From NCBI GenBank assembly GCA_003427395.1, contig BFEA01000098.1, forward strand, positions 1,856,045-1,901,622: 45,578 nt of DNA, read 5' to 3'. Positions 21,431-31,758 of the stretch are shown here, piece by piece. Both the position numbers and the translations under genes were made by a program. The notes below the pieces were generated by a model. That model saw nothing but the letters and a program-made list of their open reading frames with translations, was not told the origin of the DNA and searched no databases. This stretch comes from Chara braunii (lineage: Eukaryota > Streptophyta > Charophyceae > Charales > Characeae). The first letter of the stretch is position 1. Each line of letters opens with the position of its first letter.

Positions 21431-22218
21431 ACTAACTACACGACCTGCCCCTTCCCCCCAGACACGATCACAAAATGGCGTCTCTCTCCACATGTGAGAA
21501 AGAATATTTGTGGTGAGCGGGGGACAGGTATGCAACGTGTGAGACACACACAACAGGTGACTTCAAATCCGAACAACCGCCTACCCAGCAAACCACAACT
21601 GAAAAGGAATGCACACTGTGATTAGATCTCTGACAGGAGAAAAAAGCAAAAAGAAAGAAAAAAAAAACATATATTCAAGGCATACAAAGCAGCAGCAGCA
21701 TTCCATCGTAAGTGTCAACAACAGTGCACAGGTGAGCCTAAAAAACACTTTGGCCCCACCCAAGCCCACACCCGGACCAACAAACCCCCACCCACCCCTT
21801 CTGCACCCTTTTCCCTTCATTTTTTTTGCGGGCGAAGCTGCAACAGGTAACCTTGTGGATTTGAACTTTTGTGCCTATTTCAATAGTTCATGGATGTGCC
21901 AACTGCGCTAGGCACAACAGTCTCCATACAGTGGCTGGGACTGGGGCCAGAATGAAAATTTTTGTGCATTTGGTTTCTTGCCGCAACGTTGTCGGGACTT
22001 CTTGTTCTTGAGCATTGGCCGGAGAGGAAAGGCAGAAAATGGCGATGGCTGTTTCAATGCGCCGTTGGGCTGCATTTGAACAGCTGTTGTCATGGTGAAT
22101 CTCTCTACCCCCCCCCCACCCCACCCATGCAGATGGGTCGGCGCCTTCTTGCTGGAGTAGTGTTGTGTTTTAGGTAAGTTGCCTTCTGCCCTCCATCCCC
22201 TTATGGTATATGGGCAAT
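21431..22218. other. Unassigned sequence left of the chromovirus
   Basis: No coding domain is visible. A C-rich run lies at about 22110-22125 and an A-rich stretch at about 21640-21668. It is the left flank of the element beginning at 22219; no 5-bp target duplication matching the right flank was found. Confidence 0.5.
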
Positions 22219-23018
22219 TGAAATGAGCCAAGTACTTGTGAAGTTCAACTTCACATACATCAATGAACGTTCACATGAGAAGAGTTCACCCGTGAAAGCC
22301 AATTCGAGATGCCATCGACACTTCTGGTCTCCAATATTATTATCAATATACAAGAATGTCTCCAGCGGCCTTGCTGCACACACACGGAACGGGTCTCAAC
22401 TAGATAGCGGTTATGGCCTCTCCCCCCCCCCTCTTGATCGTTACCCTGCTTACACCCACTCAGGTTGCTCACACCTCGGCGGCTATGGCTGCTGTCCTCC
22501 TGCTTTACGTCTAGGCTAGCTATGGAGTATCTCTCAAGCGTCCTCTTCTTGTGCTTCTTCATGTGCACGATGCCGAAGTTGCCTTAATGCACAAGCCGCA
22601 ACAAGCAGCAGCAGAGCTTCCGCATCTTGCAACTGATCAAGTGATGAGCCGCTGCACTGTAGCAGTGCAGCTAAATATAGGACTTGGCTTGGCTTGGTTT
22701 GGCTTGGCTTAGTTTTGCTTGGCCTGCTTCAGAGTGGTACCTGTCGGCCGCGGCCTGTCCACTGCAAACATTTTGACGGTCCCGTAGCTTTTGGATCTTC
22801 CTGGGACATGCTGCAAAATTGGACTTGGGACTGTCGGACTGGACTGGACGCTTCTGGACTTTTCTTGTCGGGTACCGGACGGACTCCTACTGACCTACGA
22901 CGCTTTTGTACGGACACCTACCGACCTACGACGCTTCACCTGCTAGACCCTACAGCCTACGGGACGGCCCTGGGACTTCGGACTTGTCGGGCCCTGGGAT
23001 CGGGACTGTGTGTTTGCA
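22219..23018 (-). repeat. 3' LTR of the chromovirus (800 bp)
   Basis: On the plus strand it runs TGAAATGAGC..TTTGCA, so on the coding strand it is TGCAAA..TTTCA with TG..CA ends. It is homologous throughout to 30017-31749. A TATA-like word (CCTATATTTAG on the minus strand, 22671-22681) lies beside a perfect hairpin CTGCACT/AGTGCAG. GGCTT repeats and two CCTACGACGCTT blocks are present. Homology with the other LTR continues weakly to about 23027. Confidence 0.88.
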
Positions 23019-23074
23019 GCATGAATCCTTTCACTGCTGGCCTAATTTCCGGGTCCTCTGAGAAAATCTCAGCT

Positions 23075-23350
23075 TTATCTATCATATACGTTCATTCCTC
23101 TCTGGGCCCTCTCATAGAAAAAGACAATGTGAGGGGCCGACTGTATTAGTTCTTCCTTGGGGAAACAGTGGTTTTCGCTGGGCTCCTGGTAGGTAAACCT
23201 TAGCTTATATTGCCGCTGTGTCCTTACTCTGCAACCTGTGCGGAAAGTATCTTCGGCCACTATCCGGTCTACATCATAAACTCCGTCCATATCTGGTGGA
23301 ATCATGGAACGTTGGGAGGGAAACTGATCGTTTGTAGTACAGGGAAGCAA
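23075..23350 (-). pseudogene. Chromodomain at the C-terminus of pol
   Basis: The minus-strand frame reads PPDMDGVYDVDRIVAEDTFR, then QYKLRFTYQEPSENHCFPKE and LIQSAPHIVFFYERAQ. This fits the chromodomain pattern (YxVExIL, then QYLVKWKGY, WEPxxNL and an aromatic helix end). The first beta strand and the C-terminal helix positions are kept; the KWKGY and WEP aromatic positions are altered. Chromodomains of chromoviruses are known to read histone marks and steer integration to heterochromatin. It follows the integrase frame after stops near 23430-23450. Confidence 0.8.
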
Positions 23351-23812
23351 CTTAGATGCGTGGAATACCGGGTATGTGTGCAGTTGGGGTGGAATCTCGA
23401 TCGTGTAGGATGGACCATCTTCCTCTCCTTAGACATCTAACACTCGCTATGGTCCCCTATATGCAGGTAACTGCGAGATCCCTTCTTCTGGAATGAATAC
23501 CTTAGTCTCACCTACTGCAAACTGTGATGGTCGTCGATGTTTGTCAGCTTGTTCTACCATCTGGTGCTGGGCCTCAATTATGTTCCTTTTGACCTGCTCG
23601 AGATCCTTCTCGTATTGAATTGCAAACTCCGTTGTACCGGGCAGCAGTCTTTGAAACTGATCTGGATTCAAGCATTCAATTGGACGTTGGGGTTGCCAAC
23701 CTCTGCACAGTTCGTTAGGGGTGCGTGCAGTGGACAAGTGCACCGAGTTGTTGTATGCAGACTGCACTTTGGGAAGATGTTCGTCCCATTCGATCTGGTC
23801 GGGCCTAATGTG

Positions 23813-23904
23813 CATGTGTAGCACTTGCTGGAGCAGTTTGTTCATCTGCTCGGACATACATGCATAGCGCTTGCTGGAGCATTTTGTTCATCTGCTTGGT
23901 CTGG
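23813..23904 (-). repeat. 46-bp tandem duplication over the integrase Glu helix
   Basis: GC(A/G)CTTGCTGGAGCA starts at 23821 and 23867, and TTTGTTCATCTGCT repeats with it. The copies differ at several positions, and 46 is not a multiple of three. Confidence 0.9.
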
Positions 23905-24100
23905 CCATTGGTCTCCGGGTGTCGACTGGAAGACATGGTCAGCTTTGATCCATAGACTTTCATCAACTGTTGCCAGTGCTCGCCCGTGAATCTGCTATCT
24001 GTATCACTGACAGTCGTTAACGGGTGTCCATAATCCTTAACCCATTGATTGAAAAATTCTCTAACCACTAAATTTGTCTTTGGCTCAGCGGGCAGCGGAA

Positions 24101-24288
24101 TAAAAATGGCATATTTACTAAATCTATCTACAGCAACCATCACTTGACTCTTCCCGTTGTTGCTTTTAACCTTCGTGTCCATGAAGTCGATCAATAAAAA
24201 TGGCATATTTACTAAATCTATCTACAGCAACCATCACTTGACTCGTCCCGTTGTTGCTTTTAACCTTCGTGTCCATGAAGTCGATCAA
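24101..24288 (-). repeat. 94-bp tandem duplication in integrase core
   Basis: TAAAAATGGCATATTTACTA begins at 24101 and 24195, and both copies end GTCCATGAAGTCGATCAA (24194 and 24288). Only about one substitution separates the copies, so it is younger than the 46-bp one. The period shifts the frame. Confidence 0.97.
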
Positions 24289-24447
24289 CAGAGATTGACC
24301 GGGACCAGACGGGACAGGTAGCGGCCTCAATAGGCCAGGTGGGGACTGTGTGGAACTTCTGTTCTGATGACACACTTGACATCCCTGGATATAGGCAATG
24401 CAGTCGTGCTTCATGCCGACCGAGGTGTAGAACCAGAGGATATTAGC

Positions 24448-25306
24448 CTAGGTTTTCTTCCAACCGAAATGGCCCTCGGTGTCACGACACTCTCCTAGGA
24501 TCAGACTTTTGGCTGTCTCGTTGTTTGGGGTGCGCAATCTGTGGAATCTGTCTGTTTTTGCGAACAGTAGTCCGCCAGTTACTCTGTAGTTAGAGACTAC
24601 GTGTGGCGCAGTCTGCACCCATTTGATTAGCTCGCTGTAAAAGGGATCGTCAGTGTCTGCCACCTTGATCTGCTGCTGTAGCTCGGTGTCTGCATCTAGG
24701 TAAGTGACGATGTCATCGAAGAAGTCTGCACGTCTACTCAACGTGCCTGCGACAAAGTTAAACTCATCTATCTCGGCAGCCCATCTTGTCAACTTAGGTG
24801 TCATCCGGGCGTGGGTTTTCAACCAGCGGAGGGTCTTATGGTCAGAGTAGGGTCTTGTGGTCCTAGGAGATCGTGTTGCCACTCGACGGACATATATACT
24901 CCTCTCCATCGTTCTGCTGGAGAACGGCGCCAATTCCATATTGGCTTGCGTCAATTTTGACTATGAATGGAAGTGATGGGTCTGCAACTTTCAAGACTCG
25001 GTACTCGATTGGTGACTTGTTCAGTTTCTTGAAGGCTGAGGTACAACCTTTGTCCCAATTCCGAACTGTTTCATTCCTCAACAGTTTGCGTTGTGGTGCA
25101 ACTATCATGGTGAAATTTCGTATGAAGTTTCGGTAGTAATTGGCTAGGCCTAAGAACGACCGTAGTTTTGTCTGTGTGTGCGGTGTGGGCCAATCCTTGA
25201 TTGCTGCTATCTTCCCGTCTAGGTAAGTGACGATGGCGTCAAAGAAGTCTGCACGTCTACTCAACGTGTCTGCGACAACGTTGTGTTTGCGCTTCATTGG
25301 TTTCAC
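24448..25306 (-). pseudogene. Chromovirus RT connection and RNase H region (inner copy)
   Basis: From right to left: KIAAIKDWPTPHTQTKLRSF, LGLANYYRNFIRNFTMIVAP (RT thumb/connection), then FIVKIDASQYGIGAVLQQND, the RNase H start with its catalytic Asp. Then YSDHKTLRWLKTHARM, RWAAEIDEFNF and LSRRADFF, the RNase H end. NNETAKSLILGECRDTEGHF follows, leading to the integrase zinc region. A frameshift lies near 24870-24890. A diverged second copy of much of this region is at 25220-25740. Confidence 0.88.
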
Positions 25307-25745
25307 CTAAGTCAAACTCGTCTATCTCGGCAGCCCATCTTCTCAACTCAGGTGTCATCCGGACCTGGGTTTTCAACCAGCATAGGGCCTTATGGTCAGA
25401 GTAGGGTCTTGTGGTCCTAGGAGATAGTGTCGCCACTTGACGGACCCTCCTCCATCGTTCTGCTGGAGTACGATGCGAATTCCATATTGGCTTGCGTCAG
25501 TTGTGACTATGAATGGAAGTGATCGGTGTGCAACTTTCAAAACCGGGTATTCGATCGATGACGTCTTCAGTTTCTTGAAGGCTGAGGTACCAACCTTTGT
25601 CCCAATTCCTAACTGTTTCCTTCGTTAACGATCATGGTGCAATTCCGTACGAATTTTCGGTAGTAATTGGCTTGGCCTAAGAACGATCGTAGTTTAGTTA
25701 GTGTGTGTGGTGTGGGCCAATCCTTGATTGCTGCTATTTTAGCGT
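24697..25745 (-). repeat. About 525-bp tandem duplication within pol
   Basis: TAGGTAAGTGACGATG begins at 24697 and 25220, and both copies end at a GATTGCTGCTAT word (about 25210 and 25738). The unit covers the RT connection and most of RNase H. The copies are about 90% identical by eye and differ by indels, so they are an old duplication and not a repeated read. The right copy is more damaged. Confidence 0.95.
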
Positions 25746-26554
25746 CTTTCGGTTTGACTCCATCTCCATCTAGCACATGACCCAAGTACAATCTTGACGC
25801 TTTGCCCATTCACTCTTCTTTGGGTTCAGCTTGAATTCGCAATGAGTAGTTTTCATGAAATCAAGCGCAGATGCGGCTACGGAAAATCAATGTATCGTCT
25901 AGATAGACAACCACAAAGGTGTCTAACCACTCACGGAAGAGATCGTTCATGCATCTCTAGAAGGTAGTAGGGGCATTCATCAGACCAAACGACATGACCA
26001 CAAACTCGCAGTGGCCGTAGTGAGTCCTAAAGGTCGTCTCGTGCTGGTCTTCAGTTGTACCTCTATCTGATGGTAGCCCGACTTCAAGTCAATCTTGGAA
26101 AAGTACTTGCATCCCGACACCCTATCCAACATATCATCTCGGCGTTCTTCACTGCGATCGCGTTCAAACCCTTGTAGTCAATTCACATTCGCAGTTCGCC
26201 TTCCTTCTTAGGCACGAATAGGACCGGTGCGCCAGACGACGTAGAACTGGGCTTAATCAATCTTTTCTTTTTTTGTTCCTCAAGCTGTCTGGGCAGCTCA
26301 TCGAGTTCTTTGGGAGACATTCGGTAGATTTGCTCCTTGGGAGTTTTGTTACCGGGCTCGATCTCTATTCGGTGCTTGATTTCCCTTTTCACTATTGTTG
26401 AGGTCCCTCCCACGTCAGTGAACTCTTTCAACAGTTTTTCAATAGCGGGTGGTGTTGGCTCCTCCTCGTCCTTGCCCTCACTCACCGGTCTTACATATGC
26501 TACGAAGACTTGGCAACCAAATCGGCTTTGACCACGTGCCTGGCAAAAGGGCAC
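25609..26554 (-). pseudogene. Chromovirus reverse transcriptase with linker
   Basis: The linker reads EKLLKEFTDV, then HRIEIEPGNKTPKEQIYRMS, LDELPRQLEEQKKKRLIKPS and SGAPVLFVPKKEGELRM (fingers; the standard K-K-x-G-x-x-R-M block). After a frameshift come [31 protein letters not shown] (block A Asp), FVVMSFGLMNAPTTF followed by a stop codon, and VYLDDTLIF, the catalytic YLDD, at 25882-25908. WAKASRLYLGHVLDGDGVKP continues toward the connection. Several frameshifts and one in-frame stop make it inactive. Confidence 0.9.
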
Positions 26555-26559
26555 TCGTA

Positions 26560-27176
26560 CAACGAAGGGACAGACCGAAGTCTACTCCAGATTGGTGAAA
26601 CCGTTGCATTTTCTTTTGGCCACCGTTTGGGCTGGGCAGCCAGGACTCGCACTCGCCCATCTTCACATCAGCCCGTGTAGCCTCTCCCCCAGCTCGTCCT
26701 CGTGCACGACTTTTTCTTCCTTGTTCCGCTTCTCCAACCGGATGCATGCCTTACCCCTTCGACGCATTCCTCTACTCTCTTTTCACGATTGTCTGCAAGG
26801 TTGCTCGCAATTGGTCACCAAATTTCAGGACCTTCAGGTCGAGGTGGATCTTTTGCAATCCCCTTCGACTAATGTAGCTACGCGTGGAATCATTATCATT
26901 TAACGCGCCTACTTCCTTTCTACTAATTTCTACATCTGCTAAAATTAGTTGTGCTCTTCTTCTTCATTTGGTCCAAGCTTGGCGACGAGTGATCAGCTCA
27001 TCACCGATGCTCATGAGGGAACCACCCAAAGAGACCCTAGCACAAGCGGTCTTTGGACAGCTAACTAGGTGGGGGCCTACATCAGTCTTTGCCATACGGG
27101 CCTTCAGACAGGCTGGTGTTTGTTTAGCGCGCACTTTTGTCCGTCTGTTTGTTTTTGAAGGCCCATGAGGAGCGAC
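26560..27176 (-). other. Gag-pol junction region, decayed
   Basis: The minus strand shows an Arg/Gly-rich frame (about 26600-26740) and short gag-like helical stretches. No protease active site of the D-S/T-G type was found between gag and the RT linker, so the protease is either lost or unrecognisable. Confidence 0.4.
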
Positions 27177-28473
27177 TACGATTCCTTTTGGCTGCTCCCT
27201 TTTGGGTAGCGGTAGTCAGGGCATGGGTCGGGTTTAAGCCTTTGCTCCCACAACCTTATCCCCATCTCTTTCCATGGCTCTCCGTTCACAATCCTTGGAT
27301 GTGTTGGCCATGGTCTGCGCCCTCTACCTCTTCCACCTATGGAGGAGGAACCGCGTCCACCTTGCGGGGAACCATAACCCCTACCTCCCGCGTAAGAGCT
27401 ACCTTCGCTACTACTCCCTGGGTGCCACATCCTCTTCCTCCACCTCTTCATCAGCCTCCTCTTTCCTCCTTGTCGCCCACCCGCGTGGGTTGCAGTAGCC
27501 GAATAGTCCCCTCCCTAGGCTACTTGGTTGCTGTGAGCCTCTTCCTATATCTGTATGTTTTCTCAGGCATAACTCTCGCGAAGTGTTTAGAATCTGACTT
27601 GGGGTTAGACCGTGATCGGGACATTGCAACAACTCATCCATGGTGGCTTTCAACGCAGCAACACTTTTCCATTTTCTATCACTAATGTTAAGGATCATGT
27701 GTTCAGTGCGTCGGGCCAGGTTCTTGTCTTTGAACCTCTCCTTCAAGCCCTTGAAGAAATCTTCTATATGAGCGCGCTTAGAGTATTCCACCATGGAGGC
27801 ACAACCTGCCTCCTTCATCGGGGAGATGGTGAAATTGGCGTCAAGACACGGTCCCAATACGAAATTAACTGTGTACAAATACTTGCCCATATGCGCCTCC
27901 CACTGGTAAACTTCGCCTCCTCCTCCCCGCTATACGTCCAAGGAAGCGTCACCTTCATCTTCTCTCTCCTTTCTCCCCCTTCCGACTGATTAGGATCTGC
28001 CTTTTTGTCGCCCTCCTCCTCATCTTGGTCACCGTCATCTCCACCATCTCCATCTCCACCACCGCCACCCTCTTTGACTGCAACGACAATATCTATCAAC
28101 TTTGAAGTGAAGATGCCTTCCATTGCTGTGCATAACCCCCAAGACACTCGTCTATTCGGTGGGCAGCAACACTCGTGCTTGTGTTGTTCGAGTTGGGTGA
28201 CAAACTTGTTTATGGCAACAAGTTCTTGGTTAGTATGTAGAAGGGCGTTAATCATGAGGGAACGGTCGTCTTTCCACTCACCCTCATGGCCTTTTTGTTT
28301 CTTCAGCGCTCAATGTCTTCTGCCTCAACTTTCAGTCTCTTCTTCTCATCCAGCTCACCCTTTTCTTTATCAGGAGTTGCTGATGCAAGTCATGTCCCTT
28401 TCCTGCATCATGAGTTCTCTCTCAGCGTCGTCCTCTGCCATCAACCATGTGCCTGGGGTCTTCCAGTCTCTCT

Positions 28474-28580
28474 TCTTCTTCTTCTTCTTCTTCTTCTTCT
28501 TCGTCGTCGTCGTCGTCGTCGTCGTCATCGTCGTCGTCTTCTTCTTCTTCGTCGTTGTCTTCTTCTTCTTCTTCTTCGAC
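28474..28580. repeat. (TTC)n/(TCG)n trinucleotide expansion in gag
   Basis: TTC runs flank a run of TCG, all trinucleotide, inside the Lys/Glu-rich coiled-coil coding stretch. On the minus strand these read as Lys/Glu-type and Thr/Arg-type codon runs depending on frame. Confidence 0.95.
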
Positions 28581-28734
28581 TACCTAACCTGTTGTTTGTG
28601 TTTCTCCAGTGTTTTGAGCTTCTCCTCCAATCTCTTTTTCTCCTCCTCCTCCTCCTCCTCCTTTTTCTCCGCCAGCCTCCTATCAATTTCAACCTGCTGT
28701 TCAGCCGAGTATGGTTGTGTGGATGCTCCGGTCG

Positions 28735-28984
28735 GACTCACCACATGCGTGCCAAAGGTCCGGGCGAATTTCAGTGGAAAGGAGGAGGGGGACCCATATA
28801 GCGGACAAGGCCAAGAAGCCAAACATCGGGTAATCATCCATGGCGAGGGTGAGCACAACGGACTCACCACATGCGTGCCAAAGGTCCGGGCGAATCCCAG
28901 TGGAAAGGAGGAGGGGGGCCGATATAGCGGACAAGGCCAAGAAGCCAAACATCGGGTAATCATCCATGGCGAGGGTGAGCACAA
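28735..28984 (-). repeat. 126-bp tandem duplication in the gag leader
   Basis: GACTCACCACATGCGTGCCA begins at 28735 and 28861. The copies match for their full length with a handful of substitutions. The 126-bp period is a multiple of three, so the frame is kept. Confidence 0.97.
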
Positions 28985-29056
28985 GTAAGTTGACTCCGCC
29001 TCCTCACCACTTGCACCTATTCCTCGACACTCAACTGTCCTCAATACTTGTACCAA

Positions 29057-30003
29057 TGCTAACCAAAATCAGGGTCTGACAACTAACTCCCTCCCCACTT
29101 CTGTCACTACAGCTCTCCTAACATTTGGTGGGCAACGGACAATTTGGTCAGCCAGCACAGACCTCAGGAATTATTTAACGACGCGAACAGGATGTCGTGC
29201 CCACCTATACGAAGGATCACTCTCAAGACTTGAACTGGTTCCTCACTGATTGCAACGGTTTTTAGGTATAACCACCGCCAGCGACTAGCCATCTGGCCAG
29301 TACCGGTCCTTTGGTGGACCTTACGTCTCACCCCTACTTTGCCCGTGCATTATACAGCTGGCAAACTCTACTGGCCTCTAAAACTCCTCACTGCGTCCCA
29401 TAGAGTCTTCGCCCGCACGCCTGTCAATACCGGTCATTGGGCATAGCCGGGTTGTTGTATGAGCGCCCGCCGCTCATTGCCCATCCTCCCTACTAGGTCC
29501 GGGAATACATCCAGCTGCCGAGTTGCTACACACACGAAACTTTCACTCTCACGGGATTAAGGTCCCACTAGGTGCGTATGCCCGCAGGTAGGCCGGCAAC
29601 CCTAACCACTTCCCCCAGAAGGGGGAGGAGCCTTTCCTCCAGGAGAAATCGGTCTCTGACTCACCAAGCAACAGGAAGACCAAGTGCGACTATTGACTCG
29701 AATGACAGGATGACATCAACAGAAATCTATTTGCAGCAGAGGTCATGAGGAAAATACATGGGAAGGTACCATTCACAACAAAATTCAAATTGCATAAATG
29801 TCAGGGCGGGCAAAGAAGCACTGCACTCCTTAACGTTTCCTTGATGAATCTCCTCTATCGCAGGTACATGCTGCCCTTGCTCATTGCTATGCCCCTTCTT
29901 GTTCGGCCCTCAACGTGCTGTCAAACCTAATCTTTTTTTATTTTTTTGGCCCACCGGCCTTTTTCCTTGCCGTCTTAACTCCCAGCAGATGCAGCGGGAA
30001 CCA
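29057..30003 (-). other. Leader (untranslated) region of the chromovirus
   Basis: About 950 bases between the gag-like frame and the primer-binding site, with no long minus-strand frame. A T-rich run at about 29932-29947 is the only notable composition feature. Confidence 0.5.
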
Positions 30004-30015
30004 GCTCTGATACAT
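30004..30015 (-). other. Primer-binding site (tRNA-iMet-like)
   Basis: On the minus strand ATGTATCAGAGC begins one base after the LTR end (TTTCA). It matches 10 of 12 positions of the initiator-Met tRNA complement TGGTATCAGAGC. It fixes the orientation of the element and the 5' LTR as the right-hand one. Confidence 0.88.
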
Positions 30016-30264
30016 CTGAAATGAGCACAAGTACTCGTCAAGTTCAACTTTGCATACATCAATGAATCTTCACATGAGAGTTCACACGTGAGAAGCCAAA
30101 TGGAGATGCAATCAACACTTGAAGATGTAGTCTCCAATATTATTATCAATATACAAGAATGTAGTCTCCAGCGGCTTTGGCGCACACACACGCAACGGGT
30201 CTCAACCAGATAGCGGCTATGGCTTCTCCCCTCTCTGTCTCTCTCTTTGACTACACTCGCTCTG

Positions 30265-30265
<1 letters not shown>

Positions 30266-30332
<67 letters not shown>
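30266..30332. repeat. (CT)n microsatellite at the gap edge
   Basis: At least 67 bases of CT run directly into the N run, so the true length is unknown. Confidence 0.97.
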
Positions 30333-31264
30333 NNNNNNNNNNNNNNNNNNNNNNNNNNNNNNNNNNNNNNNNNNNNNNNNNNNNNNNNNNNNNNNNNNNN
30401 NNNNNNNNNNNNNNNNNNNNNNNNNNNNNNNNNNNNNNNNNNNNNNNNNNNNNNNNNNNNNNNNNNNNNNNNNNNNNNNNNNNNNNNNNNNNNNNNNNNN
30501 NNNNNNNNNNNNNNNNNNNNNNNNNNNNNNNNNNNNNNNNNNNNNNNNNNNNNNNNNNNNNNNNNNNNNNNNNNNNNNNNNNNNNNNNNNNNNNNNNNNN
30601 NNNNNNNNNNNNNNNNNNNNNNNNNNNNNNNNNNNNNNNNNNNNNNNNNNNNNNNNNNNNNNNNNNNNNNNNNNNNNNNNNNNNNNNNNNNNNNNNNNNN
30701 NNNNNNNNNNNNNNNNNNNNNNNNNNNNNNNNNNNNNNNNNNNNNNNNNNNNNNNNNNNNNNNNNNNNNNNNNNNNNNNNNNNNNNNNNNNNNNNNNNNN
30801 NNNNNNNNNNNNNNNNNNNNNNNNNNNNNNNNNNNNNNNNNNNNNNNNNNNNNNNNNNNNNNNNNNNNNNNNNNNNNNNNNNNNNNNNNNNNNNNNNNNN
30901 NNNNNNNNNNNNNNNNNNNNNNNNNNNNNNNNNNNNNNNNNNNNNNNNNNNNNNNNNNNNNNNNNNNNNNNNNNNNNNNNNNNNNNNNNNNNNNNNNNNN
31001 NNNNNNNNNNNNNNNNNNNNNNNNNNNNNNNNNNNNNNNNNNNNNNNNNNNNNNNNNNNNNNNNNNNNNNNNNNNNNNNNNNNNNNNNNNNNNNNNNNNN
31101 NNNNNNNNNNNNNNNNNNNNNNNNNNNNNNNNNNNNNNNNNNNNNNNNNNNNNNNNNNNNNNNNNNNNNNNNNNNNNNNNNNNNNNNNNNNNNNNNNNNN
31201 NNNNNNNNNNNNNNNNNNNNNNNNNNNNNNNNNNNNNNNNNNNNNNNNNNNNNNNNNNNNNNNN
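30333..31264. other. Assembly gap (932 N)
   Basis: No sequence. From the partner LTR, the missing part should contain about 70 bases of LTR plus the rest of the CT expansion. The N length may not be the real size. Confidence 0.99.
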
Positions 31265-31758
31265 TCCTCCTTTTCGTCTAGCCTAGCTATGGAGTATCTC
31301 TGAAGCGCCCTCTTCTTCTTCAGGCGCACAGTGCCCAAGTTGTTTTAACGCACAAGCAGCAGCAGCACTTCCGCATCTCACAACTGAACAAGCGATGAGC
31401 CACTGCACTGTAGCAGCTAAATATAGGGCTTGGCTTGGCTTGGCCTGGCTTGGCCCACTTCAGATTGGTACCGTTCGGCCTGTCTGCTGCAAACATTTTG
31501 GCGGTCTGGTAGCTTCCAGACTTTCCTGGGACATGCTGCAAAATTGGACTTGGGACTGTCGGACTGGACCGGACGCTTCTGGACTTTTCTTGTTGGGTAG
31601 CGGAAGGACTCCTACCGACCTACGATGCTTCGGTAACGACACCGACCGACCTACGATGCTTCAGCCTTTAGACCCTACAGCCTACCCTACGGGAGGGCCA
31701 TGGGATTTGGGACTTGTTGGGACCTTGGGATTGGGACTGGGTGTCCGCAGTGTGAATC

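Larger units (their letters stand above)
23447..24414 (-). pseudogene. Chromovirus integrase, broken by two tandem duplications
   Basis: The zinc-binding part ends GCQVCHQNRSSTQSPPGLL (about 24360-24400). The core shows LLIDFMDTK with the first catalytic Asp and VAVDRFSKYAIF, then TTVSDTDSRFTGEHWQQLMK with the second, and HPETNGQTKQMNK where the catalytic Glu is expected; here it is Lys. A 46-bp duplication follows, and its second copy reads SEQMNKLLQQVL with Glu. Downstream are WDEHLPKVQSAYNNSVHLS and the basic tail to 23447. A 94-bp duplication at 24101-24288 also breaks the frame. Not functional. Confidence 0.9.
27176..29056 (-). pseudogene. Gag-like region of the chromovirus
   Basis: Gag would form the particle and package RNA. 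From right to left: a charged coiled-coil stretch (AEQQVEIDRRLAEKKEEEEE, about 28600-28700) expanded by microsatellites, an acidic Gly/Asp stretch (about 28020-28080), then TLPWTYSGEEEAKFTS, VNFVLGPCLDANF, and the helical capsid-like part with DFFKGLKERFKDKNLARRTE and LKATMDELLQCPDHGLTPSQ (27411-27890). An RGG-like Gly/Arg stretch follows at 27330-27420. No intact CCHC zinc knuckle is visible. Frameshifts occur near 27890 and near 28590. Assignment rests on position and character, not on a family-specific motif. Confidence 0.6.
30017..31749 (-). repeat. 5' LTR of the chromovirus, interrupted by the assembly gap
   Basis: Homologous to 22219-23018 on both sides of the N run: 30017-30240 matches the start and 31275-31749 matches the end. 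The known bases, 316 plus 485, sum to 801, almost the same as the 800-bp partner. The partner has no long CT run at this place, so this copy has gained a (CT)n expansion that stopped the assembly. The AGTGCAG half of the hairpin next to the TATA-like word is deleted here. Confidence 0.87.
22219..31758 (-). mobile_element. Near-complete, inactive Ty3/gypsy chromovirus, minus strand
   Basis: Reading right to left the order is 5' LTR (30017-31749, with the assembly gap), tRNA-iMet-like primer-binding site (30004-30015), leader, gag-like region, RT, RNase H, integrase, chromodomain, 3' LTR (22219-23018). This is the chromovirus layout of Ty3/gypsy elements. Frameshifts, stop codons and several tandem duplications break gag and pol. 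No protease active-site motif and only a weak polypurine tract (AGTGAAAGGA, minus strand, about 23023-23032) were seen. No clear target-site duplication. Confidence 0.92.

Noticed and set aside
28005-28988. Plus-strand ORF of 327 codons with long Phe/Val/Ser runs
   Set aside because: It is the antisense of the gag coiled-coil microsatellite and the 126-bp duplication of the minus-strand element.
30177-31338. ORFs of 340-370 codons across the N gap
   Set aside because: They are made of undefined bases and a CT run. No information.
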